Positions 28,801-34,830 of a stretch of DNA of 63,674 bases are shown piece by piece. The position numbers and the translations under genes were made by a program. The stretch spans positions 1-63,674 of IMG/VR virus record IMGVR_UViG_3300048839_000884; one strand, 5' to 3'. Below the pieces are notes generated by a model that worked only from the letters and a program-made list of their open reading frames with translations, was not told where the DNA came from and made no database searches. Positions within the stretch are counted from its first letter, which is position 1. Every line of letters begins with the position of its first letter. The stretch is from a virus.

Positions 28801-30176
28801 TCGGGATGGTCGACCCGGTCGAGCGGATCAAGGATCGCATCGACGACGCGCTCGACACCTCGAAGTGGGGAGGCGTCAAGCGCGCCGCGCGCGATAACCC
28901 TGTCTTCCGACTCATCACGGACGCGAACGAGGCGGTCGAGAACGGCGTGCGCCTCGCCGCCTACATCGCGCTCCGGGAAGCCGCGGTGCCGCAGACCAAG
29001 GCGGCATCCATCGTCCGGAACCTGACGACGAACTTCAACCGCCGCGGCGAGTACGGGCCGGCGATCAACGCCCTCTACATCTTCTTCAATGCCTCGCTCC
29101 AAGGCACGACGAGGATGCTCCACTCGATCCGCCGGTCGAGGACGACGCAGGCCATCGTCGTGTCTCTCGTCGGCGCCGGCTTCGCCATGGACGCCTTCAA
29201 CATCCTCGTCTCTGAACTGTTCGGCGACGACGACGAGGAGAAGCGCGCCTACGACGAGATTCCGGACTACGTGAAGGAGCGGAACTTCGTCCTGATGATT
29301 CCGGGGACGAAGGAGTATCTGAAGCTCCCTCTGGCCTTCGGCTACTCGTGGTTCTACAACACCGGCCGCCTCGTTTCGGCGACGATGCGCGGGGCTGTAG
29401 AGCCGGGCGAGGCGGCCAAGCAGACCGTTCTCTCCGCGCTCGATGCCTTCAACCCCATGGGCACCGCGCCGAGTATTGGGCAGTACATCACGCCGACGCT
29501 CGCCGACCCTGCGGTCCAGATCGGCGAGAACCTGAACTTCTTCGGCTCGCCGATCCGGCCGGAGAACTTCGACCGCTCGGTGCCGGCGTCGCAGACGGCC
29601 TACGATAGCGTCGGCGCGCCGTGGCGCGTGATTGCCGAAGGACTGAACAGCATCACCGGCGGCACGGCCGGGCGGCCGGGCGCCATCGACGTGAGCCCGG
29701 AGGACATCGAGCACATCGTCGAGTTCGCGACCGGCGGCGCGGGGCGGTTCATCGCCAACACGATCAAGGCTGGCGGGGCCTTGCTGGGCGCCACGGACAC
29801 CGAATGGCTTCCGGAAAAGACCCCGATCCTCAACTCCTTCTACGGCTCCGGCGGCACGGTGCAGGCGCAGCGCGACGCCTTCTACCGGGCATGGCGCGAA
29901 GTCGATCAGGCGGACCACGAGGTCAAGGAGTTGAAGAAGCGCGGCGACATCGAAATGATGCGCCAGCGCCAGCGCGAGTACCGCACCGAGATCGCCGCCT
30001 ACCCGCACTTCTCGAAGGTCTACAAGGAGCTTGGCGAGATCCGGCGGGAGAAGTCCCGCATCCGCGACAAGCTCTCCGGAGCCGAGCGGCGCACCGCGCT
30101 GGAGCGGCTGGAGGAGCGGGAGAAGCGGCTCATCAGCGGCGTCATGCGCCGGCTTGAGGTCGAGGAGGCGAACTGA
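16839..30176 (+). CDS. Giant polyvalent (DarB-like) virion protein: pyrophosphatase-like, two methyltransferases, SNO-type helicase, zincin, LPD38
   Basis: 4,445 aa in one open frame. Segments in order: Gly/Ala-rich possible membrane-active region (about 188-370); pyrophosphatase-like domain with GDHLDVFIGP near 820; class I methyltransferase with EPTAGNG (about 1328) and NPPF (1388-1391), N6-adenine type; Strawberry-notch-like helicase with GDQTGVGKG (1939-1947), DESH (2078-2081) and HRTGQ (2481-2485); zincin with HEIGH (3202-3206) and a downstream Glu-rich ligand helix; a second class I methyltransferase (VLDYGAGLGLG near 3373); and a C-terminal region of about 3700-4370 resembling LPD38. 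This order is known for polyvalent proteins injected with phage DNA to protect or modify it against host restriction (P1 DarB is the studied case). Injection is inferred. Linkers near 550-630 and 1525-1645 are overprinted by two other-frame genes. Confidence 0.88.
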   Translation: MADDVFRRRLEELMLRDFGVANVGAVPLPGFEDRLPDIPAEDPPPRPRPRPTDPATEIPSLDELIGDRTTAPRPKSKPSSPMDGIPTLEEMTGARVPTGYVDSALNALGRGWNQAQQGIAVIGESTGLLTPAEAARDLVQNQRDLEQYPTSADEDQAWKDWENAKGFWESAGVALSNPFDIAAQTMISSLPHSIPSVAGGLAGAAGGTMAGGPVGGTAGLVGGMFAGGIAPEYAASLLDVMREEGVDTNDELSIQKAFEDPLLMARAKAEALRRGVAVSAFDAATALVGGKLVPAAVKRGISKPLTTLLAGGIEMAGGAAGEAAGQLAAKGEITDAGDIGLEAIAEGPGIVTDTGVAAATEAINRGVQPSAPAPAPAPAPTTAAPTAPPAPTTAGPTQMVISDPGGPRDGQVVTVDPNQPQDQPTLIVTDDQGRQFRVGKRVLTESGAAPPMAAPVGAGSQAAGGPPPTPQASPAPSSPSAITPEQRALLRNMGYPDDDIDVMDPEQARYEAEAALEDGVTATPDDIERARVYQPPAAEPIIMGDEEDERGVPLDQRGDPVVGTTEDAPGVPSGDGNTGPGGRGGAGVGDVPVRPDAPVGGVPDAEGLDPQSGARPAQQDTAGRVPVGSPVVEPGRTGPEESPEDDVTVDDINDLDMDPDAMRRRLEKAGVDPDRAVLIATGAQTDEAGNDIMLDSAEERRLYEVIVDEIRERRAAARQAAVDAPMPPATVPEGTGTRKRPAKVTTEDDLAPAREVVAEPTDAQAQAGNYQKGHVRIAGMDVSIETPKGGTRRSKDPANPWEAVSPADYGYFKNTTGKDGDHLDVFIGPKPDNGQAFVIDQYDPATGRFDEHKVVLGVDSAEEAQALYDAAFSDGSGPTRRGGIKAMSTDDLRGRLAVRKSLGRRPLGGPRPQAPAPAPAPAAPPAAPTNPAQVEGAGRPNVWARGSELQGRDLDTVLATLADEGYSDDEIATRGVAGWLGEDDPSPDPVDIPMPPIADMARAKIYDGKSDERVLRELRDDGYPEEQIVSEAIPAIEKVRRELADEAERNKARADEKKAKAAEAATAAESPQLTNRQKAEAGRVWDSLSPGERLRQIADAGIYADDQSSRNASQSSWDELAPGIRENVARELLIPKPPRPTPTQDPKDFALDYVRDKGTMVGLGTAMIDAGYEPDVVEDAARAAQESMNAPAKPDAADDEETIPEGVWEEARDALVGALIERIDGEGMTIVEARKIAREVDPSLTNKQVEELVEAAMVDIGRSTARGAQNRGRAPLDVFRSFVRLYSVQPRLDQRTSTSMEQQAYSTPLPLAYLAANLAEIGPKDTVYEPTAGNGMLLITASPSNIIANELNPDRFASLERSLPSANLHQGDAMAYAPSEKVDAVITNPPFGKVKRDDQTSVRWNIDGRFTPLVDHAIAWRALKSMRKGGRAVLIIGGQRGTTDERRNGYRNDDVRAFFKKLYDAYNVVDHFTVDGKLYERQGASWPVDVIVIDGQGASKFSYPMAEPPPIYSSWDALEEKFDDRVATPRKPEERGSGADTGPAGAADAGPVSSPVGRPDRPAGQEGGGQEGGVPASGGAAGGRGADAEPAARGGRDADGGAQQRPDRSGGVADGAGAAAGTGARSGSREGAGGGDAGGVSGRGLPVDPEVEAAFDEAMAEVFGEPAAEPDEASEAAEALDEVAKALSAAAKRIGGKKKKASTAPAAEPAPEPTVGEAAASAVSNAATGLDEVASGLFQLFGGPKVSSGFSFDEETWAKAKPLFLSGLSHMRAAGRDVVDMMKALLRYLQEKANFTADMVRAMRPYITRVITEVKAGVLAIPQAQVDPASQKKATKEKVRRENLERETTYQVAYEPTSAARFAVGTLVPNNMQTAIKDSLAKLSERVGDIDEYVAGKLGYTLDELLGTDSKPGYFSAEQVDALALAISNVEDGGGFIIGDQTGVGKGRFVAAMIRYAMRAGKIPVFFTKQPGLYGDMVRDLRDIGMAGIEKRIFLTNKDLTGSKTIPLSEDPTDVLRSPTAAQMTRALAQMQNGGTLGPEFDVVFTTYAQVNFGGKGKPYDRHHALRGIAPSAMFILDESHLAGGSDAKPQVDKATGNPIPRRQDFVRELLGASQGAVYSSATYAKNPYVMSLYFKTALGQAMPNPERLSEVIKAGGVPLQQVVANMLVEGGQYVRRERSFDGVEMNMEQLPTDVAKADRAAETLGEVFGLDRDFMEGVRQAYIEEMASEGMSAMGDEAVGENSASSVGFANVMHNVVAQMLLALKAPAVADRAIALHKAGEKPIIALANTNESIINDFIEDQKLKEGDEAPITFNRILDRYVNRLRRIGLKDENDKRTYYYLTDDDIERLGGEAALEAFKEVERKVKEADLSGLPASPIDYVMDRLEQAGIQVDEITGRQNTLRGGVVTKRVSTDRSKKLVMNAFNAGRVNALIINKSGSTGFSLHATAAKNNDGKQRHMLLLQPDPNIDDFMQMLGRIHRTGQIKLPKYTLAISDLAVEKRVAAVLMKKMASLNANTTGGKKSAVSLEAVDFMNEYGDDVVTDFLRDNPDIAQRIAVYPPSGEEKTSSDSSIAARFTGRLAILPSAEVQRIYDEIEKTYVDYVKSLENMGINTLEARTIPLDAETKSTMEMVPARDGDGPFDAAANVETVSVARLGSPYKSDEVRKQLEDALAGRTPRQVIEEAISSLRDKMPGYLSQIDEAIARKEEERDSTESEARQGRANVAIDHLQKKRAEAEAALESVIDMLRTMAPGNTGNLGVNIGEVSANLPAVILDIDTRRVRANPTAKSAIIIRVAIGDASRELRAPLSKFRPAVLAANSDVAEDLPTGYFFIPNGGNIAGSPPKVVATIGENETPVYVGDRIRVDSYSTGQFEGTITEAAPYGQVRVQNYREPVSSWQIAEVTKEGPREWGPADEASLSFWDNNVDQDDTQTREERQIITGNLLAGFETFRRGQFIFYTTSAGEVRQGILMPRNFDAQRELDSQAFRFSSAETAAQFLFDGPRAMRMILSEDGLFSASMNDAGGFAMNVRVQGGRPWMLLRPARDAFAGDFEQRRGQPLAKLTVMSRERFVRGLKAYEENLGAVFITNANRAEARAVEDAAASRGQNESASIRGRASARAAVPKPAVALSDEQREIVNMVSSIVGFAAPVGFESEIRVRGFGAQQWGVDETSADGSFNWTTNVIKIAMDGPDRRRAARHEIGHALQTLYTDQERAVLKAEIDRLREFVRSHPEGHPDIATASPAEVEAEAFALYWADRQAQRPTGSGIHIVIRRAWERIIATFGRVRNALQGRGYQTAEDVFKRALAGGMRRRDRNPMSAAQRRYLFGTGEPEASPAAPQPGSGTTQVATTAGSYRKAAAIIAGMGGRRVLDYGAGLGLGSDAMSERGLDVSSFEPNPQRWSGKTPVTFTDSDQITGQYDGVVSLNVLNVLEPELRDEVTADILARVAPGGSALIGARRWEGDVGATKNAEVTGEPDAIWVNKSGVRVYQKGFSGNELVDYVTRMAGEGWTVRRVNGIGAVGVIATRSADMVSAVRRLRPGQQINTPVAPTPQQTLAQAQAVLQRTRRHFSGLSRMDKLRVKVQDRFLAVRRDQERMVASGFQMRAANDTYEAEERFPGKAGERIALLEERALQPFVRHLRESGISIEELDDYLIARHAEERTDRIAQITNGQNMEGAGVDLQSANDVLADVAADARHQDFLRAAAMIDKVIRDTRDRQFQSGLISREEYDSLRTMYQHYVPLRGWEADPELAEDQPLGTGRGFDIRGKENKAAFGRTTKSDSPTAYVFMAAQQSIIRSEKNRVLRTFLRYVDEVNDPTRFERVKGQYRKRINPRTGFVEVYFVPAQAMDDRDMVSIKQGGREIRVRVHDRDILRALQQFGSVEVNGFLRGLMRVARIYAQLQTQWNPSFIVPNFFRDVETALINISDVENLPPGTRRRLTGKLGKSIWGIMKALRESRKTGRPPTGAVGQFYEEFRLAGGKVSFGMVDPVERIKDRIDDALDTSKWGGVKRAARDNPVFRLITDANEAVENGVRLAAYIALREAAVPQTKAASIVRNLTTNFNRRGEYGPAINALYIFFNASLQGTTRMLHSIRRSRTTQAIVVSLVGAGFAMDAFNILVSELFGDDDEEKRAYDEIPDYVKERNFVLMIPGTKEYLKLPLAFGYSWFYNTGRLVSATMRGAVEPGEAAKQTVLSALDAFNPMGTAPSIGQYITPTLADPAVQIGENLNFFGSPIRPENFDRSVPASQTAYDSVGAPWRVIAEGLNSITGGTAGRPGAIDVSPEDIEHIVEFATGGAGRFIANTIKAGGALLGATDTEWLPEKTPILNSFYGSGGTVQAQRDAFYRAWREVDQADHEVKELKKRGDIEMMRQRQREYRTEIAAYPHFSKVYKELGEIRREKSRIRDKLSGAERRTALERLEEREKRLISGVMRRLEVEEAN
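18481..18732 (+). CDS. Overprinted small gene inside the polyvalent ORF (83 aa)
   Basis: Another-frame gene, ATG 18481 with GACGAGGAAG just upstream, TAG at 18730-18732. It encodes 83 residues starting MSEAYRSTSE, with a hydrophobic middle (AYLLETAIPDPVAVAVLA) and folded-looking composition. Third codon positions in this frame are almost all G or C, as in other genes here. The giant ORF read through the same bases gives a Gly/Pro/Ala/Asp low-complexity linker with many A or T third positions. Both signs say this frame is the one under coding selection. Function unknown. Confidence 0.72.
   Translation: MSEAYRSTSEATRSSGPLRMHRAYLLETAIPDPVAVAVLASGTYQYGPMRRLVESPTPKDWILNLVLDPRNRIPQDEFLSALL
21406..21780 (+). 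CDS. Overprinted gene inside the polyvalent ORF (124 aa)
   Basis: Another-frame gene, ATG 21406 preceded by GGAGGAG (21391-21397), stop TAG 21778-21780. It encodes 124 residues (MIAWQPPGSQ...) with a long charged helix (RIDRLVRKVEDKKEAYRLL, about 42-60) and an acidic C-terminus. Third positions are overwhelmingly G/C. The giant ORF across the same DNA reads as a Gly/Ala/Arg/Asp low-complexity linker with poor third-position bias. It lies just after the N6-adenine methyltransferase domain. Family unknown; the GAVLIPDPPARLTPDQ element shares an IPDP core with the other overprinted gene. Confidence 0.78.
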   Translation: MIAWQPPGSQRNAGAVLIPDPPARLTPDQYRALLADRIDRLVRKVEDKKEAYRLLEERLVGEGLTLNQRLAVAGMLMAEHSNALIGAAGSPTAPVPRRELEHDPALAKALEEETLEEFLDAVYQ

Positions 30177-33082
30177 TGCGCGCGTCGTGGCAGGACATCA
30201 GCGCCATCGCGGATGCGATCTACGCCGAGGCCCGCGGCGACGGTGTGCGCTCGATGCGCGCGGTCGGCCACGTCGTCATGAACCGGGCGGCCATCGCCGG
30301 CGTTTCGCCGGCGCAGGCGGCCTATGCGGAGGCGCAGTTCTCCGGACTCATGCCGGGCGACCCGAACCGGGACGTCGTCGAGAAGGCCGACCTGTCGGAC
30401 CCGGCCTACGCCAAGGCGGTTCAGATCGCCACCGAGATCGCCTCCAAGCAGTCCGTCGACCCGACCGACGGGGCGACCTACTACCACACGACGACGATCA
30501 AGCCGGATTGGTCGGGCTCGCAGGAGTTCGAGGACGTCGGCACCATCGGCTCCCACCAGTTCTACAAGGCGCCCGAGCGCGAGGTCCGCGCGGTCACGCG
30601 GCAGGCGGCCGTCGACATGCCGGCCCGCGACGAGGCGTTCGTCACCGGGCTCCAGCAGGCCGTCTCGCAGGTCGCCGCGGCGCCGGTAGACGCCGAGACG
30701 GGCGAGTTCGTCTTCGCCGAGGCGTCGCCGCGGCCCTACGATCAGACGGAGGAGCGCCCGGACCCGCCGTCCACCTTCATGGCCTACGCCGGCATGACGC
30801 CGGCCAGCGCCAAGACGGAGCGTCAGATCGACGCCATGACGCCGGAGGGGCAGGCGCTCCTCTCGCAGACCGAGGCGAACCTGTCCCGCATGGGCGAGCT
30901 TGGCTACGAGGTGCCCGAGCAGAGCGTCGTCACCAGCGGGATGCGCGACTACAGCACGGACCGCAGGACTCACCCGACGGGTGGCGCCTTCGATCTCCGC
31001 ACCCGCGGGCTGACGGACGATCAGGTGCGCTCGACCGCGCTCGCGGCGCTCGGCGCCGGCGCGCAGGGGCTCGGCGTCTTCGACGGCAACAAGGACCGGT
31101 TCGCGACCCACATGCACGTCGACAACGTCGGCGCATGGGGGCCGGACGTGGCGCTCGGCTCCGCCGTCCCGGCCGACATCCGGAACACCGTGCGCGGCGC
31201 CGGCGTGCGCCCGACCGGGGAGAAGATCGCCGAGGCGCTACAGGCGGGCGTCGTCCTCCCGGACGGCACCCTCTCGCCCGACTTCGTCACGCAGGGCACG
31301 ATCCCGCGCGAGGGACCGCGGGCGCGGCCGGAGCCGGAGGCGATGGTCGCCGATCTCGGGGCGGGGATGCCGTCGTGGGCGGCTGAGGGGATGGCTGCGC
31401 CCTACGCCGAGGAGGAGATGGTCGCCGCGGTGCCGGAGATGGATCCGGGGCAGCGGGTGACGCAGGCGTGGAACGAGATGGCCGGCGACATCCGGACGCT
31501 CCCGCGGGAGTCGATGATCGGCGCCATGGCGGACGAGATGCCGGTCGACGTCCCGGCGCCGGACTACGCCGGCGACGGCCTCGCCACGCCCTACGCCCCG
31601 GACGAGAGGATGGTCCGGACCGAATCCATGCCGGCCGACATCGCCGGCCGCGTCGAGCAGGGCTTCGGTGCCTTCGGCGGCGACATCAAGACATTGCCCT
31701 CGCCCGGCCTCATGGCGGCCCAAGCGGCGCCCGTAGAGACCGTTCCGGGGTATGACCCCCTCTCCTCTCCCATGGTGCCCCAGCAAGCTCCTGTGGCCCC
31801 GCAATACGATCCCCTGTCGTCGCCCATGGCGCCGGGTCCGATCCCGACGGCGCGTCCGGGCGGCCCCGCCCCTCCGCTCACCGGCCCGAACACGGTCGCG
31901 GCGGCTCCGATTCCGGCCGTGCCGGCGGCGCCGGTGGCCCCCGTCGACGAGGAAGCCGACATCGTCGGCGCCGTCCCGGACCCCACCACGGCGACGCGGC
32001 CGGACGACATCGGCCATCTGACGGGCGACTACAGCGTCGCCGCGGCCGGCACTCCGATCCCACCGGACCGGCCGGAGCGCGACACTTTCATGGGGAACAT
32101 CATCGGGCAGGGCTTCGGCATGGTCGGCGGCGGCATCATGGCCGGTATCCCCGGCGCCATGCTCGGCCGGAAGGTCGGCGGCGCGCTCGGGCGCGGCGCG
32201 TCCCGGCTCGGGCTCGGCGACTGGATGGACGACGTCGTGCAGGCCGACCCGCGGCTGGAGGCCGGCATCGAGGCCGGCTGGTCGTCGCCGGACGGCTCGC
32301 TGAACAGCGAGTGGGACGACAAGCGGTACTGGTCGGAGATCAGCAAGAACGGCTACACGAACAACGAGCGTAACATCCAGCTTGCCATGTCGCGGGAGCA
32401 GCGCGAGCGCGCGGCGGCCGGCCAGAAGACGTGGGCCGACGCCTTCGGGATCAATCAGGACACCTCGATCCTCGACGCCGGCAAGGACGCGCTCGGCAGG
32501 ATGGTCTCGGATCTCGCTGCGCCTATCGTCGACCCGATCAAGGAGAACGTGACGACGCCGATCCGCGAGGCGTGGGAGGACAACGTCACCGAGCCGATCA
32601 AGACGAACGTCACCGAGCCGATCAAGTCGGCGGTGCGCGGCGTGACCGACCCGATCCGGTCGACCGTGCGCGGCGTGACGTCGGCCATCACCACGCCGAT
32701 CTCCAACACGGTCGATGCGGCCACGGAATCCATCGGCGAGGCGACGAAGTCGGTCCTCTCCGACGTGACGTCGTCGGTGTCTTCGTCGAACGTGACCCCG
32801 CCGACCGACCCGCAGCGCATGGAGGCGCAGCGGACGGTCGAGAAGGCGTCCGAGCAGGCGGCCGAGCAGGCGGCCGAATCGCAGTCCTCGTCCTCGTCGT
32901 CCGACTCCTCGTCCTCGTCGTCCGGCGACAGCGCAGGATCCGGGAACCCGAACGAGAATGGCGGCGGTGGCAGCGACGAGGAGAGCCGGAACACGAACGG
33001 CACGGGCGGGCTCTATTCTCTGGAGATGCGCGACAAGGAGCGCCGCAGGAACCGAGGCGGCCCGGTCAGCGTCACGATCTAG
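30176..33082 (+). CDS. Virion murein hydrolase with SleB-like and M15 peptidase-like domains (968 aa)
   Basis: 968 aa; ATG 30176 overlaps the polyvalent stop (TGATG). Residues 8-130 match the SleB-type cell-wall hydrolase pattern (AIYAEARGDG with Glu18, then VVMNRA). Residues about 215-320 match M15 D,D-peptidases: SGMRD, His266 of HPTGGAFDLR, and HMHVD at 312-316, the expected Zn ligands. Residues 380-640 are Pro/Met-rich and disordered. Around 645-670 lies a Gly-rich hydrophobic segment. Residues 780-880 hold degenerate VTEPIK/VTDPIR helical repeats, and the end is Ser/Gly-rich. Likely a virion-associated lysin for DNA entry, made with the ejection proteins. It could also aid lysis. Confidence 0.82.
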   Translation: MRASWQDISAIADAIYAEARGDGVRSMRAVGHVVMNRAAIAGVSPAQAAYAEAQFSGLMPGDPNRDVVEKADLSDPAYAKAVQIATEIASKQSVDPTDGATYYHTTTIKPDWSGSQEFEDVGTIGSHQFYKAPEREVRAVTRQAAVDMPARDEAFVTGLQQAVSQVAAAPVDAETGEFVFAEASPRPYDQTEERPDPPSTFMAYAGMTPASAKTERQIDAMTPEGQALLSQTEANLSRMGELGYEVPEQSVVTSGMRDYSTDRRTHPTGGAFDLRTRGLTDDQVRSTALAALGAGAQGLGVFDGNKDRFATHMHVDNVGAWGPDVALGSAVPADIRNTVRGAGVRPTGEKIAEALQAGVVLPDGTLSPDFVTQGTIPREGPRARPEPEAMVADLGAGMPSWAAEGMAAPYAEEEMVAAVPEMDPGQRVTQAWNEMAGDIRTLPRESMIGAMADEMPVDVPAPDYAGDGLATPYAPDERMVRTESMPADIAGRVEQGFGAFGGDIKTLPSPGLMAAQAAPVETVPGYDPLSSPMVPQQAPVAPQYDPLSSPMAPGPIPTARPGGPAPPLTGPNTVAAAPIPAVPAAPVAPVDEEADIVGAVPDPTTATRPDDIGHLTGDYSVAAAGTPIPPDRPERDTFMGNIIGQGFGMVGGGIMAGIPGAMLGRKVGGALGRGASRLGLGDWMDDVVQADPRLEAGIEAGWSSPDGSLNSEWDDKRYWSEISKNGYTNNERNIQLAMSREQRERAAAGQKTWADAFGINQDTSILDAGKDALGRMVSDLAAPIVDPIKENVTTPIREAWEDNVTEPIKTNVTEPIKSAVRGVTDPIRSTVRGVTSAITTPISNTVDAATESIGEATKSVLSDVTSSVSSSNVTPPTDPQRMEAQRTVEKASEQAAEQAAESQSSSSSSDSSSSSSGDSAGSGNPNENGGGGSDEESRNTNGTGGLYSLEMRDKERRRNRGGPVSVTI

Positions 33083-33174
33083 TTGGTGGACAGCGGCGCC
33101 TAACCGCCACGGTGCGGTAGATCGGCCACGCGATGAAGGTTCAAGGTTTTCGCGCCAAACCGACGGGGTGCCCC

Positions 33175-33423
33175 ATGAAGCTCATCGACAACTGGAAGGA
33201 AATCGCGCGCGACGCCTACTCGATGCGCTGGCTCTACCTCCTGTCCATCGTGGCCGGCATCGAGGTCGCCCTCCCGTTCTTCCTATCCGGCTTCATGGTC
33301 CCGCCGATCTGGTCGGGGCTTCTCACGCTCGTCATTGCCATCGCGGCGATGGTCGGGCGGATCACCTACCAGTCGCACCTGACGCGGCCGAAGCCGCAGG
33401 TCGAGGAGGAGCCATGGGTGTAG
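33175..33423 (+). CDS. Holin-like small membrane protein (DUF7940-like)
   Basis: 82 aa, starting MKLIDNWKEIARDAYSMRW. Two hydrophobic helices (WLYLLSIVAGIEVALPFF and a second at about 46-65) with a short basic C-terminus. The sequence closely follows the small phage holin-like family that begins M-K-L-I-x-N-W and precedes GH24 endolysins. An in-frame ATG at 33133 would add 14 residues but spoils the family N-terminus, so 33175 is preferred. Overlaps the endolysin start at 33414. Confidence 0.75.
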   Translation: MKLIDNWKEIARDAYSMRWLYLLSIVAGIEVALPFFLSGFMVPPIWSGLLTLVIAIAAMVGRITYQSHLTRPKPQVEEEPWV

Positions 33424-33926
33424 AGCATCGCTCTCGCTTCCGCGTCGGCGCCAAGACAACGGCGGCCGGCGCGGCCATCATCGCGCTCGTCGCCGGCTTC
33501 GAGGGGCTTCGGCAGACCGTCTATGCCGACCCGGTCGGGATCCCAACCGTGTGCTTCGGCTCGACCAAGGGGCTGACCAAGGACATGGTCGGGAAGGTGA
33601 CGTTCACGCGCCCGGAGTGCGACGCCCTTCTCGTCGAGGAGATCGTCGAGCATGAGCAGCGGGTGCGAGCGTGCTTGAAGAACCCCGACTCGCTCCCGGC
33701 CGGCGTCTACGAGGCGTCCGTTTCGTTCGCCTTCAACGTGGGCACTGGTGCCTTCTGCGCTTCGACGATGAAGCGCCTTCTCGATGCCGCGAACTGGCGC
33801 GCGGCGTGCGACCAGCTTCCGAAGTGGAACAAGGCGCGCAAGCTCGGGGTGCTCATCACGCTCCCCGGCCTCACGAAGCGCCGCGCGGTCGAGCGCGAGC
33901 GGTGTCTGGAGGGCCTGCCGACATGA
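33414..33926 (+). CDS. Endolysin, GH24 lysozyme with SAR-like anchor
   Basis: 170 aa. The T4-lysozyme-type catalytic triad has exact spacing: Glu30, Asp39, Thr45 (FEGLRQTVYADPVGIPT). Residues 15-28 (TTAAGAAIIALVAG) form a weakly hydrophobic, Ala/Gly-rich N-terminal segment as in SAR endolysins of the P21 type, so it may be exported by Sec and released on membrane depolarisation. ATG 33414 overlaps the holin-like stop by 10 bp and the stop overlaps the spanin start. It degrades peptidoglycan glycan strands at lysis. Confidence 0.93.
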   Translation: MGVEHRSRFRVGAKTTAAGAAIIALVAGFEGLRQTVYADPVGIPTVCFGSTKGLTKDMVGKVTFTRPECDALLVEEIVEHEQRVRACLKNPDSLPAGVYEASVSFAFNVGTGAFCASTMKRLLDAANWRAACDQLPKWNKARKLGVLITLPGLTKRRAVERERCLEGLPT

Positions 33927-34417
33927 TCCCGCTCTGGATGATCGTCGCCGGCGGCGCCGCGGCCTTCACGGTCGGGGGGGTGACAGGATTTGCCGCCGGG
34001 TGGTGGGCCGGCGACACGTCGCAGGCGATCATCACCATGCAGGAGACCTTGAAGGCGGCCGAGCTTCGGGCGGCGGCCGCCCGGCAGGAGGCCGAGATCG
34101 CGGCCGTCACCATCGCCGAGCAGACCAAGCAGATCGCGATTCTGGAGCAGACCAAGGCGACCGGCGCCCTCCTCGCGGCGCGCATCGCACGAGACGAGCG
34201 GGAGGCGCTGGATCGGGCGAGGGAACTGGAGGAGCAGATCGATGACGTCACAGCGAGACTGGAGCAGGCGCAAGCGGCTCGCGGCGGGTGCTCTTGCGTG
34301 TTCGATGATGATGATCTCCGCCGGCTGCGCTCCCTCGAAAGGACCGTCGCCCCGCCCGGTGCAAGTCGCCCTGCCAGCGACGGCGCCGCGCGTCCCGGTT
34401 CCACCGTTGCCCGCTGA
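33923..34417 (+). CDS. Inner-membrane spanin, Rz-like
   Basis: 164 aa. One N-terminal transmembrane segment (residues 4-28), then a long Ala/Glu/Arg/Gln coiled coil (30-110) and a short Cys-containing, Arg-rich C-terminus, the standard Rz architecture. ATG 33923 overlaps the endolysin stop. A lipoprotein gene begins inside it in another frame at 34242, the classic nested Rz/Rz1 layout. It would join inner and outer membranes for the final lysis step. Confidence 0.82.
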   Translation: MIPLWMIVAGGAAAFTVGGVTGFAAGWWAGDTSQAIITMQETLKAAELRAAAARQEAEIAAVTIAEQTKQIAILEQTKATGALLAARIARDEREALDRARELEEQIDDVTARLEQAQAARGGCSCVFDDDDLRRLRSLERTVAPPGASRPASDGAARPGSTVAR

Positions 34418-34607
34418 GGTCGCGCAGCCATGTACGCTCGGGACCATTCCCCGCAAGATGGAGGCGGCCGCGGCGCATCTGGCCGGCCGCGTCGTTGCCT
34501 GCGAGGAGAGGAGGCGCGCCGCCGTCTGCGCCTATCAGCGCGTCGAGACGGCTTTCGGTGTGGGTGCGCGCGATGACGAACGAGGAAATCCAGAAGATTG
34601 CCCATGA
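34242..34607 (+). CDS. Outer-membrane spanin lipoprotein, Rz1-like
   Basis: 121 aa, nested in another frame in the 3' end of the Rz-like gene and running 190 bp past it. The signal peptide is basic (RDWSRRKR), then hydrophobic, ending at a lipobox-like site MISAGC (Cys29), and the mature part starts Pro-rich (around PVPPLP), as in Rz1 proteins. It is longer than most Rz1 proteins and has several further Cys residues. Position -3 of the lipobox is Ser instead of Leu, slightly unusual. Confidence 0.75.
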   Translation: MTSQRDWSRRKRLAAGALACSMMMISAGCAPSKGPSPRPVQVALPATAPRVPVPPLPAEVAQPCTLGTIPRKMEAAAAHLAGRVVACEERRRAAVCAYQRVETAFGVGARDDERGNPEDCP

Positions 34608-34830
34608 CGCGGCCGAGCTTGCCGCGAAGAAGGCCGTGCGCGAGACCTTGACCGCGCTCGGGATCAACGGCGACAACCCGCTGGAGTTCCAAGAGCAAAT
34701 GCACTTCGTCCGGACCCTTCGGTCCGCGGCGGCAACAGTAGGCCGGCAGACCCTCACGGTCATGATCGGCGCAATCGTGATGGGTGTGCTATGGTCGGTG
34801 TGGGGGAAGATCGGGGGGCCGCCGAAATGA
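34573..34830 (+). CDS. Small C-tail membrane protein, possible second holin (85 aa)
   Basis: 85 aa, starting MTNEEIQKIAHD at ATG 34573; the frame is open further upstream, but this ATG gives the natural charged N-terminus. One transmembrane helix near the C-terminus (QTLTVMIGAIVMGVLWSVW) and an amphipathic helix before it. It overlaps the Rz1-like gene by 35 bp and couples to the next gene (ATGA). It sits inside the lysis cassette, so a holin, antiholin or pinholin-like role is plausible but unproven. Confidence 0.65.
   Translation: MTNEEIQKIAHDAAELAAKKAVRETLTALGINGDNPLEFQEQMHFVRTLRSAAATVGRQTLTVMIGAIVMGVLWSVWGKIGGPPK

Noticed and set aside
26958-30008. 1,016-codon minus-strand ORF opposite the LPD38 region
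   Set aside because: Same antisense artefact of a G+C-rich coding strand.
33133-33174. Upstream ATG (33133) for the holin-like gene
   Set aside because: Adds 14 polar residues and has no ribosome binding site; the family N-terminus begins at MKLIDNW.
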